A stretch of DNA of 54,561 nt from Streptomyces sp. NRRL S-337 (GCF_000720175.1 NZ_JOIX01000048.1:1-54561); one strand, 5' to 3'. Shown: positions 7,715 to 16,165, counted from the first letter of the stretch. Notes: generated by a model not told the origin, from the letters alone. Program-made: numbers and translations.

Positions 7715-8709
7715 CGTGCCTCCTCGGCGGTGGGGACGACGACGAGGCGGCCGACGGAGGTGCCGTCGGCGACGCGCTGGACGGCGTCGGCGGCCTCCGC
7801 CAGCAGGACCCGGTCGCCGATCAGTGGCTTGATCGCGCCCTGGGTGGCGAGTTCGGTGAGTTCCTTGTGGCAGGCGTCGACGGCGGCCGGGTCCTTGGTG
7901 TTGTAGAGGCCCCAGTGCAGGCCGAGGATGGCGTAGTTCTTGACCAGGGCGTGGTTGAGGGCCGGGGCGGGGATGGTGCCGCCGGCGAAGCCGACGACGA
8001 GGATGCGGCCTTCGAAGGCGATGCACTTGGTGGACTTGGTGTAGGCGTCGCCGCCCACGGGGTCGTAGACGACGTCGGCGCCGCGGCCGCCGGTGGCGTC
8101 CTTCACGGCGGCGACGAGGTCGTCGGTGTGCCGGTCGAGGACCAGGTCGCAGCCGAGTTCCCGGGCGGTGCGGGCCTTGTCGGCGCCGCCGACCACGCCG
8201 ATGACCCGGGCGCCGGCGGCCTTGCCGAGCTGTACGGCGGCGCTGCCGACGCCGCCGGCCGCGGCGTGCACCAGCAGGGTTTCGCCGGCCTGGAGGCGGG
8301 CGCGGCGGTGCAGGCCGAACCAGCCGGTCTGGTAGCCGATGTGGAGTGCGGCGGCCTCGGCGTCGTCCAGGGCCTCGGGTGCGGGGCGTACGGTCGCGGC
8401 GTCGACCACCGCGAGTTCGGCGAAGCCGCCGGCCGGCAGCGGTGGCTGGGCCAGGACCCGCGTGCCGGGTTCCGCGTCGGCGCCCTCGCCGGCGGCGAGC
8501 ACCTCGCCGCAGATCTCCACGCCGGGGGTGAACGGCAGTGGTGGCCGCACCTGGTAGTGGCCGCGGCAGAGCAGTGCGTCGGGGAAGTTGACGTTGGCGG
8601 CCCGTACCCGCAGCAGCAGCTGCCCCGGTCCCGGCTGGGGGTCCGGCACCTCCTCCAGCCGCATCACTTCACGCGGCTCGCCGTTCGCGTGTACGCGCCA
8701 TGCCTTCAC
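7711..8709 (-). CDS. NADPH:quinone oxidoreductase family protein (zinc-free MDR)
   Basis: 332 residues of the medium-chain dehydrogenase/reductase superfamily. The N-terminal GroES-like half contains NFPDALLCRGHYQVRPPLPFTPG. The Rossmann half has the nucleotide motif AAAGGVGSAAVQLGKAAGA. The structural-zinc cysteine cluster of alcohol dehydrogenases is absent, fitting the quinone oxidoreductase/enoyl reductase branch. It is first in a minus-strand operon with two acyl-CoA dehydrogenases and divergent from an XRE-type regulator 183 bp away, which may control it. A role in handling the enone products of the dehydrogenases is plausible but inferred. Confidence 0.88.
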   Translation of the reverse strand: MKAWRVHANGEPREVMRLEEVPDPQPGPGQLLLRVRAANVNFPDALLCRGHYQVRPPLPFTPGVEICGEVLAAGEGADAEPGTRVLAQPPLPAGGFAELAVVDAATVRPAPEALDDAEAAALHIGYQTGWFGLHRRARLQAGETLLVHAAAGGVGSAAVQLGKAAGARVIGVVGGADKARTARELGCDLVLDRHTDDLVAAVKDATGGRGADVVYDPVGGDAYTKSTKCIAFEGRILVVGFAGGTIPAPALNHALVKNYAILGLHWGLYNTKDPAAVDACHKELTELATQGAIKPLIGDRVLLAEAADAVQRVADGTSVGRLVVVPTAEEAR

Positions 8710-8775
8710 CTGGTGCCTCCGAAAGATGTGGGTACGCGGGTGGGGCGGGGGACGCGGCGGCCCCTCGCCATGGGC

Positions 8776-8793
8776 ATACTAAGCGGTCGGTAT
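8776..8793. promoter_or_regulatory. Candidate operator between divergent genes
   Basis: The arms ATAC and GTAT flank TAAGCGGTCG, giving an 18-bp partly symmetric site (6 of 9 pairs) 67 bp upstream of the oxidoreductase start and about 100 bp upstream of the regulator. AAGCGGTCGGT-like sites often bind TetR or similar proteins near acyl-CoA genes in actinobacteria; this is inference from pattern only. Confidence 0.35.
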
Positions 8794-8892
8794 CCTCCGG
8801 GGAACAGGAAATCGGGCCCGGTGAGGGAACGGTCTCAGCCTGGTACTCACAGGGTCGGGCTGCGGCCCGCGCGATGGCGGAGACTGGCGGGC

Positions 8893-9804
8893 ATGGACGT
8901 ACCCGCGAGCGACGCACCCACGATGGACCGGCCCGCCGAGTTGGGGAGTTTCCTGCGCACCCGCCGTGCCCGGCTCCGCCCGGAGGACGTCGGCCTGGTC
9001 TCCTACGGCGGGCGGCGCCGGGTCCCGGGCCTGCGCCGTGAGGAGCTGGCGCAGCTGGCCGGGGTCAGCGTCGCGTACTACACGCGGCTGGAGCAGGGGC
9101 AGAGCCACCAGGCCTCGGAGGGGGTGCTGGACGCGCTGGCCCGTGCGCTGCGGTTGTGCCCCGACGAGCAGGCCTATTTGCGGGAGCTGGCCCGGCCGGC
9201 CCGGGGGCGCCGGCGGCCGGCGGTCCGCCACGACAAGGTCCGTCCGGGGGTGCGGCGGCTGCTCGCGGCCATGGCGGACGTACCGGCGGTGGCACTCGGG
9301 CCGCGCTTCGAGATCCTGGCCTGGAACCGCCTCGGGCACGCGTTGATCGCCGGGCATCTGGACGTCGCGAGCCCCGAGCGCCCGCTGGACCGCCCCAATG
9401 CGCAGCGGTTGCTCTTCCTCGACCCGCACACCCGTGAGCTGTACCCGGACCGGGAGGAGGAGCTGCGGCGCGCGGTCTCGGCGCTGCGGGTGGCCGCCGG
9501 GCAGCGGCCGGACGATCCGCAACTGACCGCGCTGATCGGCGAGTTGTCGATGAAGAGCACGGAGTTCAGCGCGCTGTGGTCCCGGCACGCCGTGCGCAAC
9601 TGCACCTTCGGCTCCAAGCGGTTCCACCATCCGCTGGTGGGTGAGCTGGTGCTGGACTTCGAGATGATGCGGACGCCGGACGGTTCCGGGCAGGGCGTGC
9701 TGATGTACACGGCCGAGGAGGGGTCGCCGTCCGAGGCGGCGCTGCGGCTGCTCGCCGCGGAGTGCGGCCCGGACGTCCGGGTCCTTGAACCCGAGCGCCC
9801 CTAG
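8893..9804 (+). CDS. XRE-family regulator with MmyB-like ligand domain
   Basis: 303 residues. An N-terminal helix-turn-helix spans about 15-80 with LGSFLRTRRARLRPEDVGL and VPGLRREELAQLAGVSVAYYTRLEQG. The C-terminal half contains ALGPRFEILAWN, the start of the MmyB-like PAS-fold ligand domain, and ends with a (S)LLMYTAEEG-type segment. Members commonly sit divergent from a dehydrogenase or oxidoreductase gene and regulate it, and the same arrangement is seen here. I chose ATG 8893; ATG 8923 (MDRPAEL) is an alternative. The ligand is unknown. Confidence 0.9.
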   Translation: MDVPASDAPTMDRPAELGSFLRTRRARLRPEDVGLVSYGGRRRVPGLRREELAQLAGVSVAYYTRLEQGQSHQASEGVLDALARALRLCPDEQAYLRELARPARGRRRPAVRHDKVRPGVRRLLAAMADVPAVALGPRFEILAWNRLGHALIAGHLDVASPERPLDRPNAQRLLFLDPHTRELYPDREEELRRAVSALRVAAGQRPDDPQLTALIGELSMKSTEFSALWSRHAVRNCTFGSKRFHHPLVGELVLDFEMMRTPDGSGQGVLMYTAEEGSPSEAALRLLAAECGPDVRVLEPERP

Positions 9805-9962
9805 GCCGCTGCCCCGCACCCCGTACGCGCGCAGGAGCGGCAGTTGGGCCCGGACGCCGCGGGCGTCCTGGTACCGGGTCGGTTCCGCCCCCGCCGTCCT
9901 TACGCGCGCCCCCGGTGTCGTGACGCGCGCCCCCTCCGTCGTTGCGTGCGTCCCGCCGCCGT
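9805..9962. other. Convergent intergenic region with degenerate short repeats
   Basis: The 158 bp contain loosely repeated ACGCGCGCCCCC-type blocks around 9900-9970. No gene and no strong hairpin is evident. Confidence 0.4.
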
Positions 9963-10445
9963 TCAGGTGCGTCCCGCGCGCTGCTGGGCGTCCCGGAGGG
10001 TGCTGGACGGGGTGGCCCACCGGGCCCGGACGACCGTGAAGCCGGCCGCTTCGAAGGCGTCGCAGACCTGCTCGTCGTCGTCGACGACATGGCGGATCTC
10101 GCGGTGCCGGGCGATCCGGTGGAGCGTTTCCAGCTTGGTGTGCCGGGCCGGGCGCCGGTCGCGGTCGGGCCGCATCCACACCTCGCCCGGCGGCAGGCCG
10201 TGCCGGGCCAGCCAGTCCAGGGTGTCGCGGCGGCAGCGCTCGGGGCGGCCGGTGAGGTAGCCGACCTCGCTGTCCTCGGCGCTGCGCAGCGCCAGCGCCA
10301 CGCCCTCGCCGAGCGGGGGGTCGTCGGTGGCCGCGGCGAAGAAGGCCGGCCAGTCGCGCGGGGTGCGCCGCAGCCAGTGCTGCCGGTGGCCGGTGTCGGC
10401 AAGGGTGTTGTCGAGGTCGAAGAGGGCGAGGGGGCGCTGCGTCAT
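9963..10445 (-). CDS. HAD-superfamily phosphatase, polynucleotide-kinase 3'-phosphatase-like
   Basis: 160 residues with clear HAD motifs: motif I DLDNTLAD (residues 10-17, nucleophile Asp10), motif II in YLTGRPE (Thr-Gly), a Lys at about 104 and an acidic motif DDDEQVCDAF near 117-126. The short length and TGRPE segment match the phosphatase half of T4 Pnk-like proteins. Substrates may be nucleic acid ends or a small metabolite. Its start overlaps the stop of the HxlR gene by 4 bp (ATGA at 10442-10445), so the two are translationally coupled. Confidence 0.85.
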   Translation of the reverse strand: MTQRPLALFDLDNTLADTGHRQHWLRRTPRDWPAFFAAATDDPPLGEGVALALRSAEDSEVGYLTGRPERCRRDTLDWLARHGLPPGEVWMRPDRDRRPARHTKLETLHRIARHREIRHVVDDDEQVCDAFEAAGFTVVRARWATPSSTLRDAQQRAGRT

Positions 10446-11140
10446 GCCGTCGTCGCCTTCCGCCGGTGGGCTTCGCCGGACCCGTGGGCCTCGTCGTCTC
10501 CGTGGACCTCGTCGTCTCCGTGGGCCGCGTCGGTGTCGGGGCGGGTGACCGTGATCCGGCCGGCGGCGACGGCCTGGGCGACGGAGAGGCGGTCGTGGGC
10601 GAGGTCGGCGCAGGTCTCGGTGTCCGTCCGGAGCCGGACGTCGGGATGCTCGGCGGGGCCGTCGGCGTAGCCCGGGCCGGTGTCGCCGGAGAGCAGGACG
10701 TGGAACCGGCCCTCGTCGAGGGTCATGTCGACGACGTCGGTGCCGTCGGTGAAGTGCTCGGCGAGCCGGGTGAGCAGGGGTACCGCGAACCAGTGGGCGC
10801 GCACCGCGTCGGTCGGCCGCTTGGTGTCGAGGGCGGGGGCGCCCCAGTCGGCGAGGGCGGTGAGCGCGGGCAGCAGGGCCCGGCCGCGGTCGGTGAGGGC
10901 GTAGACGGAGGCGGCGCCGGGCGGGGCGAGCCGGCGGCGGGTGACCAGGCCGTCGCGTTCCATGTCCTTCAGGCGGGAGGCGAGCATGTCCGTGCTGACG
11001 CCGGGGAGATCGGCGTGCAGGTCGGTGTAGCGCCGGGAGCCGCCGAGGAGTTCCCGGACGATCAGGAGCGTCCAGCGGTCGCCCACGGCGTCCAAGGCCC
11101 GGGCGACGGCACAGTACTGGTCATAGCTTCGGCGCGGCAT
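10442..11140 (-). CDS. HxlR-family transcriptional regulator with SCP2-like C-terminal domain
   Basis: 232 residues. Residues 1-100 form the winged helix of the HxlR family (CAVARALDAVGDRWTLLIVRELL, then SRLKDMERDGLV). Residues about 120-205 resemble the SCP2/sterol-carrier fold often attached to these regulators, which may bind a hydrophobic ligand. The C-terminus is an Asp/His tail of HGDDEV-type hexapeptides produced by an 18-bp DNA repeat. It is divergent from the aminotransferase gene; the region between them holds a three-half-site palindrome matching the expected operator, so autoregulation and control of the aminotransferase are likely. Confidence 0.88.
   Translation of the reverse strand: MPRRSYDQYCAVARALDAVGDRWTLLIVRELLGGSRRYTDLHADLPGVSTDMLASRLKDMERDGLVTRRRLAPPGAASVYALTDRGRALLPALTALADWGAPALDTKRPTDAVRAHWFAVPLLTRLAEHFTDGTDVVDMTLDEGRFHVLLSGDTGPGYADGPAEHPDVRLRTDTETCADLAHDRLSVAQAVAAGRITVTRPDTDAAHGDDEVHGDDEAHGSGEAHRRKATTA
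10482..10535. repeat. 18-bp coding tandem repeat in the HxlR gene
   Basis: Three consecutive 18-bp units at 10482, 10500 and 10518; the first two differ at one base and the third is more diverged. In the protein they give repeated HGDDEA/V hexapeptides. Confidence 0.8.
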
Positions 11141-11169
11141 GGCTCCAGCATAGACAGAGGTTGGACTTT

Positions 11170-11196
11170 CCAAGTCGCGACTTGGTAAAACCAAGT
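11170..11196. promoter_or_regulatory. Three-half-site HxlR-type operator
   Basis: The site contains the perfect 16-bp palindrome CCAAGTCGCGACTTGG (11170-11185). Its right half is reused in a second inverted repeat, ACTTGGT-AAA-ACCAAGT (11180-11196). It lies 30 bp upstream of the regulator start and about 63 bp upstream of the aminotransferase ATG, well placed to control both promoters. Confidence 0.75.
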
Positions 11197-11258
11197 ACGG
11201 TGTGATGACGACGAGTGCTGCCGCGCCGCGCGGCGGGCGAGGACCGGGAGGCCGCCGC

Positions 11259-12470
11259 ATGCAGTTCAAGCAGTCCAGCAAGATGGCCGACGTCTGTTAC
11301 GAGATCCGCGGACCGGTGATCGAGCACGCGGACGCGCTGGAGGAGGCCGGGCACAGCGTGCTGCGGCTGAACACCGGCAATCCGGCGCTGTTCGGCTTCG
11401 AGTGCCCCGAGGAGATCCTGCAGGACGTGATGCGCAACCTCTCCCGCGCACACGGCTACACCGAGTCCCGGGGCATCCTCTCGGCCCGCCGCGCGGTGGC
11501 CCAGCACTACCAGGAGAACGGCCTGCCGGACGTCGGCGTCGATGACATCTACCTCGGCAACGGCGTCTCCGAACTCGTCTCGATGGCGGTCCAGGCGTTG
11601 CTCGACGACGGTGACGAGGTCCTCATCCCGGCCCCCGACTTCCCGCTCTGGACGGCCGTCACCACCCTCGCCGGCGGCAAGGCGGTGCACTACCTGTGCG
11701 ACGAGTCCGCCGACTGGCTGCCGGACCTCGGCGACCTCGCCTCGAAGATCACCGACCGGACCCGGGCGATGGTCATCATCAACCCCAACAACCCGACCGG
11801 CGCGGTCTATCCGCGCGAACTGCTGGAGGGCATGCTCGACCTCGCCCGGCGCCACCAGCTGATGGTCTTCGCCGACGAGATCTACGACCGGATCCTCTAC
11901 GACGACGAGGTCCACCACCACGCCGCGGTGCTCGCCCCCGACCTGGTCTGCCTGACCTTCAGCGGTCTGTCCAAGTCCTACCGGGTGGCCGGCTTCCGCT
12001 CCGGCTGGCTGGTGGTCTCCGGCCCCAAGCAGCACGCCGCCGACTACCTGGAGGGCCTGGGCACCCTCGCCTCGATGCGGCTGTGCCCGAACGCGCCCGC
12101 GCAGTACGCCATCCAGGCGGCGCTGGGCGGCCGGCAGTCCATCAAGGACCTGGTGCTGCCGGGCGGCCGGCTGCGCGAGCAGCGCGACGTGGCCTGGGAG
12201 CGGCTCAACGAGATCCCGGGCGTCTCCTGCGTCAAGCCCAGGGGCGCGCTCTACGCCTTCCCGCGACTCGACCCGGCCGTCCACAAGATCCATGACGACG
12301 AGAAGTTCGTGCTGGACCTCCTGCTGCGGGAGAAGATCCAGGTCGTCCAGGGCACCGGCTTCAACTGGCCGCGCCCGGACCACTTCCGCATCCTCACCCT
12401 GCCGCACGCCGACGACCTCGACGCCGCGATCCGCCGGATCGGCCGTTTCCTGGCCGGATACCGCCAGTGA
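11259..12470 (+). CDS. AlaA-like class I/II aminotransferase (PLP)
   Basis: 403 residues of the class I/II aminotransferase family, close in pattern to glutamate-pyruvate (AlaA) enzymes. Visible motifs include NTGNPALFGFE near the N-terminus, INPNNPTGAVYP, FADEIYDRILYD and the PLP lysine Lys239 in SGLSKSYRVAGFRSGW. The late Arg in DHFRILTLP binds the substrate carboxylate in this family. The start at 11259 follows a GGGAGG site; the upstream in-frame ATG at 11202 would place extra residues before the usual family start. It probably acts in alanine or branched amino acid metabolism and may be controlled by the divergent HxlR protein. Confidence 0.92.
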   Translation: MQFKQSSKMADVCYEIRGPVIEHADALEEAGHSVLRLNTGNPALFGFECPEEILQDVMRNLSRAHGYTESRGILSARRAVAQHYQENGLPDVGVDDIYLGNGVSELVSMAVQALLDDGDEVLIPAPDFPLWTAVTTLAGGKAVHYLCDESADWLPDLGDLASKITDRTRAMVIINPNNPTGAVYPRELLEGMLDLARRHQLMVFADEIYDRILYDDEVHHHAAVLAPDLVCLTFSGLSKSYRVAGFRSGWLVVSGPKQHAADYLEGLGTLASMRLCPNAPAQYAIQAALGGRQSIKDLVLPGGRLREQRDVAWERLNEIPGVSCVKPRGALYAFPRLDPAVHKIHDDEKFVLDLLLREKIQVVQGTGFNWPRPDHFRILTLPHADDLDAAIRRIGRFLAGYRQ

Positions 12471-12473
12471 CGC

Positions 12474-12497
12474 CCGGGGGCCGGCAGCGGCCCCCGG
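12474..12497 (+). terminator. Strong hairpin after the aminotransferase gene
   Basis: A perfect 10-bp GC stem, CCGGGGGCCG (12474-12483) and CGGCCCCCGG (12488-12497), with a 4-nt loop, begins 4 bp after the stop codon. Confidence 0.75.
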
Positions 12498-12775
12498 TTC
12501 ACCCGAACGGCGGCACCTCTCCCCCGCCGCCGTCCGCCGCCCGCCGGTCCGGCCCACGGCCGTGGCCAGCGGCGGGAAGGGCCTCCCGGCGCCGCCCGGG
12601 CGGCCCGGCACCGTCCGGCGGCCCCTCGGTCCGGACGGCCCGACCGCCCGGTGACGGGCCGTCCTGCCCCGCGGGACAACCGCACGGAATCGAACGCGCT
12701 CTTGAGCCCGTCGGCCGCAGCCGATTAGGTGGAGGGCGGCAAATCACGCCGCCACCCGACAAGGGAGGGGATTCC
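12498..12775. other. Leader region of the egt operon
   Basis: The 278 bp between the terminator and egtA contain no supportable gene. The AAGGGAGGGG ribosome site of egtA is at about 12761-12770. The promoter probably lies in the less GC-dense part around 12690-12740; I see no clear -10/-35 pair or operator. Confidence 0.4.
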
Positions 12776-14056
12776 ATGCCCGTTCGGCCCGCACTATCGG
12801 AAGCGGAGCTTGAAGCGCATCTGCACGGCATTTGCTTCAAGACGGGTCCGCCACGCCGTATCGGCGTCGAGCTGGAGTGGCTGGTCCACGACGCGTACCA
12901 CCCCCGATGTCCGGTCGAACCCGACCGGTTGCGGCACGCGGCCACCGTCCTGCGACAGCTCCCCCTCTCCTCGCTCCTGACCTTCGAACCCGGCGGCCAG
13001 CTGGAGCTCAGCTCGCTGCCCGCCACCTCCCTGCGCGCCTGCATCGAGGCCGTGTCGGCCGACCTCGCGCTGGTCCGCCCGGCCGTGCGGGCCCTCGGCC
13101 TGGGTCTGGCCGGCCACGGCCACAACCCCTGGCACCCCCCGCGCCGGGTCCTGACCGACCCCCGCTACAACGCCATGGAGGCGTACTTCGACCGCTGGGG
13201 CCCGGCCGGGCGCTCCATGATGTGCGGCACCGCCTCCGTGCAGGTGTGTGTGGACGCCGGCCACGAGGAGCCGGGCCCGCTCGGGCTCGGCCGGCGCTGG
13301 CTGCTGGCCCATCTGCTGGGCGCCGTGCTGACCGCGGCGTTCGCCAACTCGCCGACCAGCGAAGGATGTCCCACGGGCTACCGCACCACCCGCCAGGTCG
13401 TGTGGTCCCAGCTCGACCCGGCACGCACCCTCGCCCCGCCGCCGGGCCCCGACCCGCGCACCGCGTGGGCGGCGTACGTCCTGGACGCGCCGGTGATGTG
13501 CATCCGCGCCGAGCACGGGCCCTGGGACGCACCGGAGGGGCTCACCTTCCGCGAATGGGTCCGCACCGGCGTCCCCAGACCCCCGACACAGGAGGACCTC
13601 GACTACCACGTCACCACCCTCTTCCCGCCCGTCCGGCCGCGCGGCCACCTGGAGCTACGCATGATCGACGCCCAGCCGGGCGAGACCGGGTGGACCGTCC
13701 CGCTGGCCGTCACGGCCGCGCTGTTCGACGACCCGGAGGCCACCGAGCATGCCTACCGCATCGTCAAACCGCTGGCGGAGACCGCTGGTTCGCGCCCGGC
13801 GCCGCGCAATCCGCTGTGGCGGCGGGCCGCCCGCGCCGGACTGACCGACCCGGAGCTGCACGCCGCGGCGGTGGCCTGTTTCGCCGCCGCGCAGGAGGCG
13901 CTGCCCCGGATCGGCGCGCCGCCCGAGGTGTGTGCCGCGGTCGCGGCGTTCACCGAGCGGTACGTGGCCCGCGGGCGCTGCCCCGCGGACGACCATCTCG
14001 ACGCCCTGTACGCCGCGGAGGGCGAACTCCTCCTGGGGAAGGAAGGCCGGCAGTGA
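12776..14056 (+). CDS. egtA: Ergothioneine biosynthesis glutamate-cysteine ligase EgtA
   Basis: A 426-residue ATP-dependent ligase making gamma-glutamylcysteine, the sulfur donor for ergothioneine. Motifs of the GCS2 family are visible: GVELEWLVHD (Glu ligands to metal/ATP) near residues 25-35, FEPGGQLELSS at about 66-76 and SMMCGTASVQVCVDAG near 146-160. Assignment as EgtA rather than general GshA rests on its position as first gene of egtABCD. The ATG at 12776 has a strong GGGAGGGG site. It overlaps the egtB start (GTGA, 14053-14056). Confidence 0.95.
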   Translation: MPVRPALSEAELEAHLHGICFKTGPPRRIGVELEWLVHDAYHPRCPVEPDRLRHAATVLRQLPLSSLLTFEPGGQLELSSLPATSLRACIEAVSADLALVRPAVRALGLGLAGHGHNPWHPPRRVLTDPRYNAMEAYFDRWGPAGRSMMCGTASVQVCVDAGHEEPGPLGLGRRWLLAHLLGAVLTAAFANSPTSEGCPTGYRTTRQVVWSQLDPARTLAPPPGPDPRTAWAAYVLDAPVMCIRAEHGPWDAPEGLTFREWVRTGVPRPPTQEDLDYHVTTLFPPVRPRGHLELRMIDAQPGETGWTVPLAVTAALFDDPEATEHAYRIVKPLAETAGSRPAPRNPLWRRAARAGLTDPELHAAAVACFAAAQEALPRIGAPPEVCAAVAAFTERYVARGRCPADDHLDALYAAEGELLLGKEGRQ

Positions 14057-15372
14057 CCACCGATCCCGAGATCCTTCGCGAACGGGCGGCCTCGGCGCTG
14101 CTCGCCGCCCGCGACCGCACCCGTCTGCTCACCACCTGCGTCGAGCACCCCGACCTCGTCGCCCAGCACTCCCCGCTGATGTCCCCGCTGGTGTGGGACC
14201 TGGCCCACATCGGCAACCAGGAGGAGCAGTGGCTGCTGCGCACCGTCGGCGGCCGGGAGGCGCTGCGGCCGGACATCGACTCCGTCTACGACGCCTTCGA
14301 GCATCCGCGGGCCGAACGCCCCTCGCTGCCGCTGCTGCCGCCCGACGAGGCGCACGGCTATGTCGCCGAGGTCCGCGGCCGGGTGCTGGACGTCCTGGAG
14401 CGCACCCCGCTGCACGGCGGTCCGCTGCTGGACGCGGGTTTCGCGTTCGGCATGATCGCCCAGCACGAGCAGCAGCACGACGAGACCATGCTCATCACGC
14501 ACCAGCTGCGCCGCGGCCCCGCCGTGCTCACCGCGCCCGAACCGCCACCCGCCCCCGATGACCTGCTGCCGTCCGAAGTCCTCGTGCCCAGCGGCCCGTT
14601 CACCATGGGCACCTCCACCGAACCCTGGGCGCTGGACAACGAGCGGCCCGCGCACCACCGCCTCGTGCCGGCGTTCCTGATCGACACCACACCGGTCAGC
14701 AACGGTGCCTACCAGCGGTTCATCGAGGACGGCGGCTATCAGGAGCCGCGCTGGTGGGCGGCCGAGGGCTGGGCGCAGGTCCAACAGCACAAGCTGCGCG
14801 CCCCGTTGTTCTGGAAGCGGGACGGCGGCCAGTGGCTGCGCCGCAGGTTCGGGGTGACCGAGCCGGTCCCGCCGGACGAGCCGGTGCTGCACGTCAGCTG
14901 GTACGAGGCGGACGCCTACGCCCGCTGGGCCGGCCGGCGGCTGCCGACCGAGGCCGAGTGGGAGAAGGCCGCCCGGTTCGACCCGGCCACCGGCCGCTCG
15001 ATGCGCTACCCGTGGGGCGACGAGGACCCCACGCCGGAGCGCGCCAACCTCGGCCAGCGGCATCTGCGCCCCGCCGCTGTAGGCAGCTATCCCCAGGGCG
15101 CGTCAGCGCTCGGTGTCCGGCAGCTGATCGGCGACGTGTGGGAGTGGACGGCGAGCGACTTCCTGCCGTACCCGGGCTTCGCCGCCTTCCCCTACCGGGA
15201 GTACTCGGAGGTGTTCTTCGGGGACGGGCACAAGGTGCTGCGCGGCGGTTCCTTCGCCGTCGACCCGGTCGCCTGCCGGGGCACGTTCCGCAACTGGGAC
15301 CTGCCGGTCCGGCGGCAGATCTTCTCCGGGTTCCGCACCGCCCGGGACGCCGGCTTGGAGGAGGACGCATGA
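14053..15372 (+). CDS. egtB: Ergothioneine sulfoxide synthase EgtB
   Basis: A 439-residue non-haem iron enzyme that joins gamma-glutamylcysteine to hercynine with O2. The N-terminal DinB-like domain carries the three iron His residues in the expected pattern: His52 in WDLAHIGNQEEQW, and His138 and His142 in QHEQQHDETML. The C-terminal FGE-sulfatase-like domain holds PVSNGAYQRFIEDGGY, LPTEAEWEKAA, DVWEWTAS and LRGGSF. Length is standard for EgtB. The GTG start at 14053 overlaps the egtA stop. Its TGA overlaps the ATG of a 13-codon ORF leading into egtC. Confidence 0.96.
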   Translation: MTTDPEILRERAASALLAARDRTRLLTTCVEHPDLVAQHSPLMSPLVWDLAHIGNQEEQWLLRTVGGREALRPDIDSVYDAFEHPRAERPSLPLLPPDEAHGYVAEVRGRVLDVLERTPLHGGPLLDAGFAFGMIAQHEQQHDETMLITHQLRRGPAVLTAPEPPPAPDDLLPSEVLVPSGPFTMGTSTEPWALDNERPAHHRLVPAFLIDTTPVSNGAYQRFIEDGGYQEPRWWAAEGWAQVQQHKLRAPLFWKRDGGQWLRRRFGVTEPVPPDEPVLHVSWYEADAYARWAGRRLPTEAEWEKAARFDPATGRSMRYPWGDEDPTPERANLGQRHLRPAAVGSYPQGASALGVRQLIGDVWEWTASDFLPYPGFAAFPYREYSEVFFGDGHKVLRGGSFAVDPVACRGTFRNWDLPVRRQIFSGFRTARDAGLEEDA

Positions 15373-15410
15373 GGACGGCGCCACCGGTGTCCGGGGAGGC
15401 GGTCAGCTGA
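15369..15410 (+). CDS. 13-codon linking ORF between egtB and egtC
   Basis: ATG at 15369 overlaps the egtB stop (ATGA). The frame ends with TGA at 15408-15410, whose last base begins the egtC ATG (TGATG). The peptide would be MRTAPPVSGEAVS. Its frame differs from egtC, so it cannot be an N-terminal extension. It fits a translational-coupling element that carries ribosomes from egtB to egtC; an internal GGGGAGG at about 15392-15398 may also serve egtC. It could be accidental. Confidence 0.4.
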   Translation: MRTAPPVSGEAVS

Positions 15411-16165
15411 TGTGCCGTCATATCGCTTATGTGGGGCCGCCGGTGCCCTTCGGGCAGATCGTGCTGGAGCCGCCGCACGGCCTGTACCGGCAGTCGTGGG
15501 CGCCGCGCCACCAGAAGCACGGCACGGTCAACGCGGACGGGTTCGGCGTCGGCTGGTACGCACCGGGCGACCCGGTCCCGGCGCGCTACCGCCGGGCCGG
15601 GCCGATCTGGGCCGACGACCAACTTCCCGACCTGGCCCGGGTGGTGCGCACCGGCGCGCTGCTGGCCGCCGTACGGGACGCCACCGTGGCCGGGCCGGAC
15701 GCCGAGGCGGCGGCCGCGCCGTTCGCCGGGGAGGGCCACCTGTTCAGCCACAACGGCGCGGTGGCCGGCTGGCCGGACTCCCTCGCGCCGCTGGCCGCCG
15801 GGCTGCCGCCGACGGAGCTGCTGCGCCTCCAGGCGCGCTGCGACGCGGCGTTCGTCTGGGCGCTGGTGCGGCACCGGCTGACCCGCGGCGACGAACTCGG
15901 GGACGCGCTGGCCGACACCGTCGCGGCGGTCGCCGGGGCCGCGCCCGGCTCCCGGCTCAACCTGCTGCTGACCGACGGCACCACCATCGCCGCCACCTCC
16001 TGGGGCGACACCCTCTACCACCTGGCCATTCCGGGCGGCGGCCGGGTGGTCGCCGCCGAACCCTATGACGATTCCCCCCACTGGACCGAGGTCCCCGACC
16101 GCACCCTGCTGCGCGCCACCCGGACCGACGTCCACCTCACCCCGCTCAAGGAGCCCGCCACGTGA
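15410..16165 (+). CDS. egtC: Ergothioneine amidohydrolase EgtC
   Basis: A 251-residue class II glutamine amidotransferase-like Ntn hydrolase. It removes the gamma-glutamyl group from gamma-glutamyl-hercynylcysteine sulfoxide. The nucleophile Cys2 directly follows Met1 (MCRHIAYVG), as required after Met removal. Other family motifs are NADGFGVGWY and LFSHNGAVAGW. Its GTGA end overlaps egtD by 4 bp. Confidence 0.95.
   Translation: MCRHIAYVGPPVPFGQIVLEPPHGLYRQSWAPRHQKHGTVNADGFGVGWYAPGDPVPARYRRAGPIWADDQLPDLARVVRTGALLAAVRDATVAGPDAEAAAAPFAGEGHLFSHNGAVAGWPDSLAPLAAGLPPTELLRLQARCDAAFVWALVRHRLTRGDELGDALADTVAAVAGAAPGSRLNLLLTDGTTIAATSWGDTLYHLAIPGGGRVVAAEPYDDSPHWTEVPDRTLLRATRTDVHLTPLKEPAT

Noticed and set aside
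8776..8793. Assignment of the oxidoreductase promoter site to a specific known regulator
   Set aside because: Only 6 of 9 pairs match and several regulator families use similar half-sites, so only a generic operator is claimed.
12832..14052. Long upstream extension of the egtB frame inside egtA
   Set aside because: The extension is an Arg/Pro/Gly-rich shadow of egtA codons; EgtB homologues start near the GTG at 14053.
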